Positions 55,801-61,800 of a stretch of DNA of 64,000 bases are shown here, piece after piece. Positions within the stretch are counted from its first letter, which is position 1. Each line of letters begins with the position of its first letter. Made by a program: the position numbers and the translations under genes. Below the pieces are notes generated by a model that saw only the letters and a list, made by a program, of their open reading frames with translations, searched no databases and was not told where the DNA came from. The DNA is taken from positions 109,316,586 to 109,380,585 of the forward strand of contig NC_056527.1 of the NCBI RefSeq assembly GCF_019175285.1, written 5' to 3'. The stretch comes from Sceloporus undulatus. Taxonomy: Eukaryota; Chordata; Lepidosauria; Squamata; Phrynosomatidae.

Positions 55801-58800
55801 AAAGATGAGCATTAATGCTTCTTTGTGACCACTTTAATGGCGGGTTTTGTGTGACGTCATGTGAAATTGTTTCATGTGATTACACAATTTTTCTGGGATG
55901 TTCATGCGATAAACTCCTAATCTCCTTTGTGTGATAAACTCCCAAGGTCTAAAGATTGTCAACAACAAATTTTGGGGGGAGCCAGAATTCCTGGGCTTTT
56001 TGTAGATTGTGATCTCTTTGGGATTAGGTTTTGTTTTTATCTGTGTAGTCTTAAATTGTAATGCATAATCCACCTTTTTCTTTTTTCTTTCAATTTCAGG
56101 ACCAGTAGATGCTGTCAATATTTCACTCGGTTTGTCATTGGCTGTCCATGATTCTCAGGTCTTGGTAAGTATATAAAGGTTCATGTTCCTTCCTCTCTCA
56201 ATGTGATATGTGTTAAGGAAAATGCAACATGGGATATACAGTGACAGAAATAAAACATGTACAGTGGTACCCCGGGTTACGAAATTAATTCGTTCCGCCG
56301 CAGCGTTCGTAACCCGAAAGATTTCGCAACCCGAAAAAGCCATAGCCGCTAGCGCTAGAAAGCCGCGACTTCGTGCGAAAAAGCGCCGAAAAGCACCAAA
56401 AAATTTTTCGTAACCCGAAAAAACCTTCGTATCCCGGAACAGTTTTTTCCTATGGGATTTTTTCGTATCCCGGAAATTTCGTAACGCGGTGCTTTCGTAT
56501 CCTGGGGTACCACTGTATGTGAGAGTCAGTATGACTAAGCAAAAGCAATTAAGAAGCCACACAGGTGTGAAAGCTAATGTAATTAGCAGTCCTAAATGCC
56601 AAGGACAGAAATGTAGAGTGTTTAATTGAAATCACCTGAGAATTGTTAAGTGTACAAGGTGAAATGATGTAATCATTAATTATGGGTTGAACTATGAGAA
56701 CCAATCAAAAAGGATGTACACGCCCACTGGGTGGAAACTGGCTAAGTGGGTGGTGTTTTACTGTGGCTATAATAATTGCTATGATTCCCAATGTATTTTG
56801 TGGAGTAGTGTGGTGTAGAGTGTGGGTAGTTGTGGAGTATTGTATATAGTAGAATAAAGTAGATCTTTTATATAAGACTACTGAGTTGTCTGGTGTCTTG
56901 GGTGAAGATACAAGAGCCAGCAGGATCCTGGAGAAGTGTGAAGACTTCTGTGGAGCAAGAGTGAGAAGGCTTGGAGAGTTTGTCAGGGTCTTCAGCCTAT
57001 TCTCTGGAACTCTGCTGCTTTAGAAGCAAAGCTTTAACCACTGGCCAAAATTGGTCAGCGCCGGTGCATAACAAGGTGGTGAGTTAGAGCCAGAGGTGAA
57101 GAGCTACAACTCCCATCATCCCTGACATGATATGAACCAAATCTTTAAACTGGTGTGTTTAACTTGATAACTTTTCTAAAATATGGAGCCTTGATGTGGG
57201 ACATGCTCCTGATACAGAAGCGGGGAGCAAAACTATTTTTGCTCTCAAAAATTCTCTTCCAACAAATTGCTAAGAAATCATTTCTCCTGGCAGATATGAA
57301 TGTGGAAACATTAACGTTTAGATGTCCTATGTATGTCTCCTAATAGCATGCTGAGTCTGTGAACCAGTATTTTGATAATTCATGCAGAAAGAAGTGGCTA
57401 AATTGTAGTTATTTCAAATCTGTTCATTCTCACACACACACTTGGAACATCAGGCGTCCTCCTTTTCCTAGACATGTTCTACATTTCACCTTTCTGCCCA
57501 GGAGGAATTCCAAAATGCCTTCCATTTTGAGCATCACTGAGAAGCATGAATTTATAGTTATATGAGTGTTTTTAAGATTTTATTTTGTAATGTCTTCCAT
57601 TTTTCTTGAACATCCTACATTTTATGGTGCCTTGCTCTCTTTTGTGGTTCAGACATCTGGTCATCCTGTCCTCTCTGTTCCCTTTTAAGGTGTGTGGGCC
57701 TACAGTCCATCGAGCGTGTGGGGAGAACATGTATGTGAATGGCTACTGTTTCCTTCTGGACCAGAATCTCCAACAGCGCCAACACTTTCCAGAGACTTTG
57801 CCAGGTGAGACCTCAGGCCTACAGAACTGGGGCAGTCAAACAGATTCGGTATGACAGTAGGTTTTGCAAGAAACTACAGAGATTCTAGGACTAAGGCTTT
57901 GACTCCTGCAAGGTCTTTGGACCAGCAAAGGTTCACCTACAATATACAAGTAATGCAGTTTGACACTTTGGCAGGGAAGGCTAAAGACCTTGTAAAACTA
58001 TAAATCCCTTGATTCCATAGAAAGGAGCTGCAGTACTTAAAGTGGTATCACATTGCATTACTTCTACAGTGTAGCTATACCCGTTGTGTCACAGAGGTCC
58101 AAAACACACTGCAGAGATAATCCAGTTTGAGATCGCTTTAACTGCCCTGGCTCAGTGCTTGGGAATTCTGGGGACTGTAGTTTTGTGAGACATTTAGCCT
58201 TCTCTATGTATCAGAGAGCTCTGGTGCCACAATATGCTACAATTCTCAGGATTCCCTAGAACTGAGCCAGGGCAGTTAAAGTGGTCTCAAACTGGATTAT
58301 TTCTGCAGTGTGTTTTGGATGGAAGACTGTTTTAAATGTTAAGGCACATTGTCTAGTATAGTGATTTCACCCCATCTCTGCTGAAGACCAGTCTAGAGTA
58401 ACAGGATAATGTAAATTTTCCTTTGTCTTTCTTAAGATTTTGCATAGCTGGAGGAATTTCCAACTGAGGCTGTTTCCAGAAGGAAGGCTCCTCATGCTAG
58501 TCCATCTTTTCTCTTTAACAATTCTCTGTAATAAGGAAGAAGATGGAAGAAGAACTGGAAAAACAAGGGAGGGCTGTGTGCATGAAGGATGACAATATAT
58601 GCAGCCCTGTTAAAAAGGAAGAGGGCCTTCTTGGTGGCTGCTCCCAGACTTGGAACTCCTTCCATAGGGAGGCTAAGATGGGTCCTTCCTTGTTATTCTT
58701 CTGGCAGCAAGTGAAAACTTTTCTATTCTGACAAGTTTTCAGTAATCAACTGCAATAGATTTTTATGGTGTGCTGTTTTGTTGATTTTTTTTATCTCCTG

Positions 58801-61800
58801 TCTTTTAATGGATTTAATTCTGTAGATTGTTTAATTGCATTTTAGAAATAACTTCTATTCAGCATGTTGTGACTGTTGTCTTGGTATATACAGTATTTTA
58901 ATGTGTATTTGCTTTACTTTTGTAAGCTTCCCTGAGTGCCAGAATTGGACAACAGCAACAAAATCAACAAAAACATAATAATAATAATAATAATAGAACG
59001 AGGCAGAATGATGACCTGATACAAAATCTTGCCCAAAATTGCTGAGTAGAACTAAAAGTTACAATACAGACTAATACTGTACAGTCCTCCTATTTGTTTA
59101 TTTCATAGTAATAATCTATCTGATGACTTTTAAGCTGCATTTTTAAAAAAACTGCCAGTGCCTTATTATTTACTTCCTTTCCAGGGTAAACCATTCTTTA
59201 ACTACTGTATTCTTCCCTTTTCTTTCTATCTTCTTTTTTTTAAAAAAGCAAGCGAAATCAAATAATCTTTGCTTCCTTGTTTGCTCTTATTCCCCCAAAT
59301 GACTGTTCACAGAAATATAACACACTTGCAAAATACAATAACTTCGTGGTGTATTCCAGTAACATCAACTTGAAATAAATTGAAACGATGTTGGATTGCT
59401 AATGGTCCAGTAAAAGGAGGAAGCTTAAAAATGAGTCCTCACTTATATCTCTTTGTATTCCTTCCCAGAATGCTTGGCTCACCCAACAGACATTGTGTTC
59501 TTGATTGATGGCTCCGGTAGCATCAGTGGAGCAGACTTTGAAAGGATGAAGCAGTTTGTTTCTGAGATCATCAAGAGACTCTCTGGCAGAGATACACAGG
59601 TAGTGGACACATTCGGGAGGGCCATGCTGCAGGTCAGCTTTGCTGAATTCTGTGCCGGACTTGAGAGCCAGTGTGGAGTAGTGGTTTGAGTGTTGGAATA
59701 CCACTCTGGAGACTAGGATTCAAGTCGCATGCTCTTAGCTTCAGGAGAAGGCAATGGCAAACCTCCTCTGAACAAGTCATCCCAAGAAAACCCCATGATA
59801 GGTTCACCTTAAGGGGTTGCCATAAGTTGGAACTGTCTCGAAGGCACACAACAACAACTGGGCTAGTTCATGTCCTGTTCCGCTGTGGGAGTTGGATGAC
59901 ACATGGGAGTTTATCACATGGGAGGAATTTCTCTTAATTTCAAATTAAAAGAAAATGGGGTCAGAACACATTCACATGAATTCACTAGTTCAGCGAATTT
60001 ACGTGAATTCAAATTGCATTTGAATTGATTTTCCAATGCCCAAAAATAGCTTGCCATTGCCTGAAATTGTGTGTGATCACCTCTCACGCATTAACATGAA
60101 ACTCCATGATTGCATTCAGACTGACTTCCCATTGCCTGAAATTGTGTGTAGTAGTCTATCATGCAATAATGTTAAACCCCCTGATTGCGTTCGGATTGCC
60201 ATTGGATTATACTTCCAATTTCCCTCGTCTGATAAACTCCATGGAACATCACTTCTTCCCAGACATTTTTCTTAGAATGGCACTAGTGGGCGCTGCAGAA
60301 CATAAAGTGTACTACTTGTGCTACACATTTCTTTCTGTCTTGCCAGTTTGGACCTGGGATATGAACCAAATCTTTAAACTGGTGTATTTAATTTGATAAC
60401 TTTTTTAAAATACGGAGCCTTGATCTGGGATATGCTCCTGATACAAAACTAGCAACTCTTGTACTCCTCCTCCAGGGTCCCACCCCACCATTTGAGAACC
60501 ACTGAATTAGCGAATGCATAGCACATACATACTAACACTGTTTTCTTCTTGTTTGTGTCAGTTTGCTCTCATGCAGTTTTCAGACGAGTACAAGGAACAC
60601 TTTAATTTCAACAGCAAAGACCCGGCACGACTGGTTATGGATATCTCTCAGATTAGTGGAATGACCAACACAGCCACAGCCATCAGGAAAGTTGTGTACG
60701 TTCCTCCAAGCCATACCTTCCCTCTTCTCTCTTGTTTCCTTTTCCCCCTCACTTTCCCTATCCTTTGTATAATCAATTAAATCAGTGATTCCCAAACTTT
60801 GGTCCTCCAAAGTGTTTTGGACTTCAGCTTCCAGAAGCTCCAGCCAATTTGGCCAAAATTCAAGAATTCTGAGACCTGAAGTCTAAAACATCTAGAAGAA
60901 TGAAGTTTGACCTCTGAATTAAATCATAATCTTGATCCCCCTGTCTTTACAAGGAGGGAACTGTTCACGTCAAGAAAAGGATCCCGGAAGGAGGCCACCA
61001 AAATCCTTATTGTGATAACAGATGGGGAGAAGTCTGACAACATCCAGTACTGGGAAGTTATTCCTGAGGCTGAGCAAGCTGGGATCATCCGTTATGCTGT
61101 TGGGGTGAGGATTTGGCAAGGGGTCCCTGTGCAGACAGTTAGCATGGCTTTTGATTTGGCCAGTTCCACATACAAGCTCAAACTACATTTGGGGGTGGCC
61201 ATGTGCATGGCTATATGGACGTGCTGTACACACATATACATATATATCCTTCTCTTTGTAAATCAAAGTCCTCTCCTCTGGCACCTCCTAGATCCTCTCC
61301 CTTCTGCTGGATAAATTATGATAAGTGGGAATGCAAATACACACACTGTTCACACTTCTATGATTCTATGATTCTAATACATGGAGCTTTAGTTGGCCCT
61401 GTATATCCAGGGATTTTTTATCCATGGATTCAACCATCTGTGGGTTGAAAATATGCAAAAGAATATAAATTTCAAAAAGCAAGCCTCGATTTTGCCATTT
61501 TACATCAGGGACACCACATTACGGCCCTGCTGTATTTAATGGTCCTTGAGCATCCTCAGATTTTGGTATCCGTGTGTGTGTGTGTGTGTCCTAGAACCAA
61601 ACCCCAGTGGATACTAAGGGCCCACTGTATAAGTAATTGTCAAGTGGCATTATTGTTCTAACTTTGCTATATGTACTTATGTGTAATTGCTGTGTGGCGT
61701 TATGTTATGGCATTATGTGGCATTGTCCAAACTTTGCTACATTAAGCTGTATGTAATTGCCATATGAAGAGCTCAAATAAGCTATTTGCGGACTACAGCT

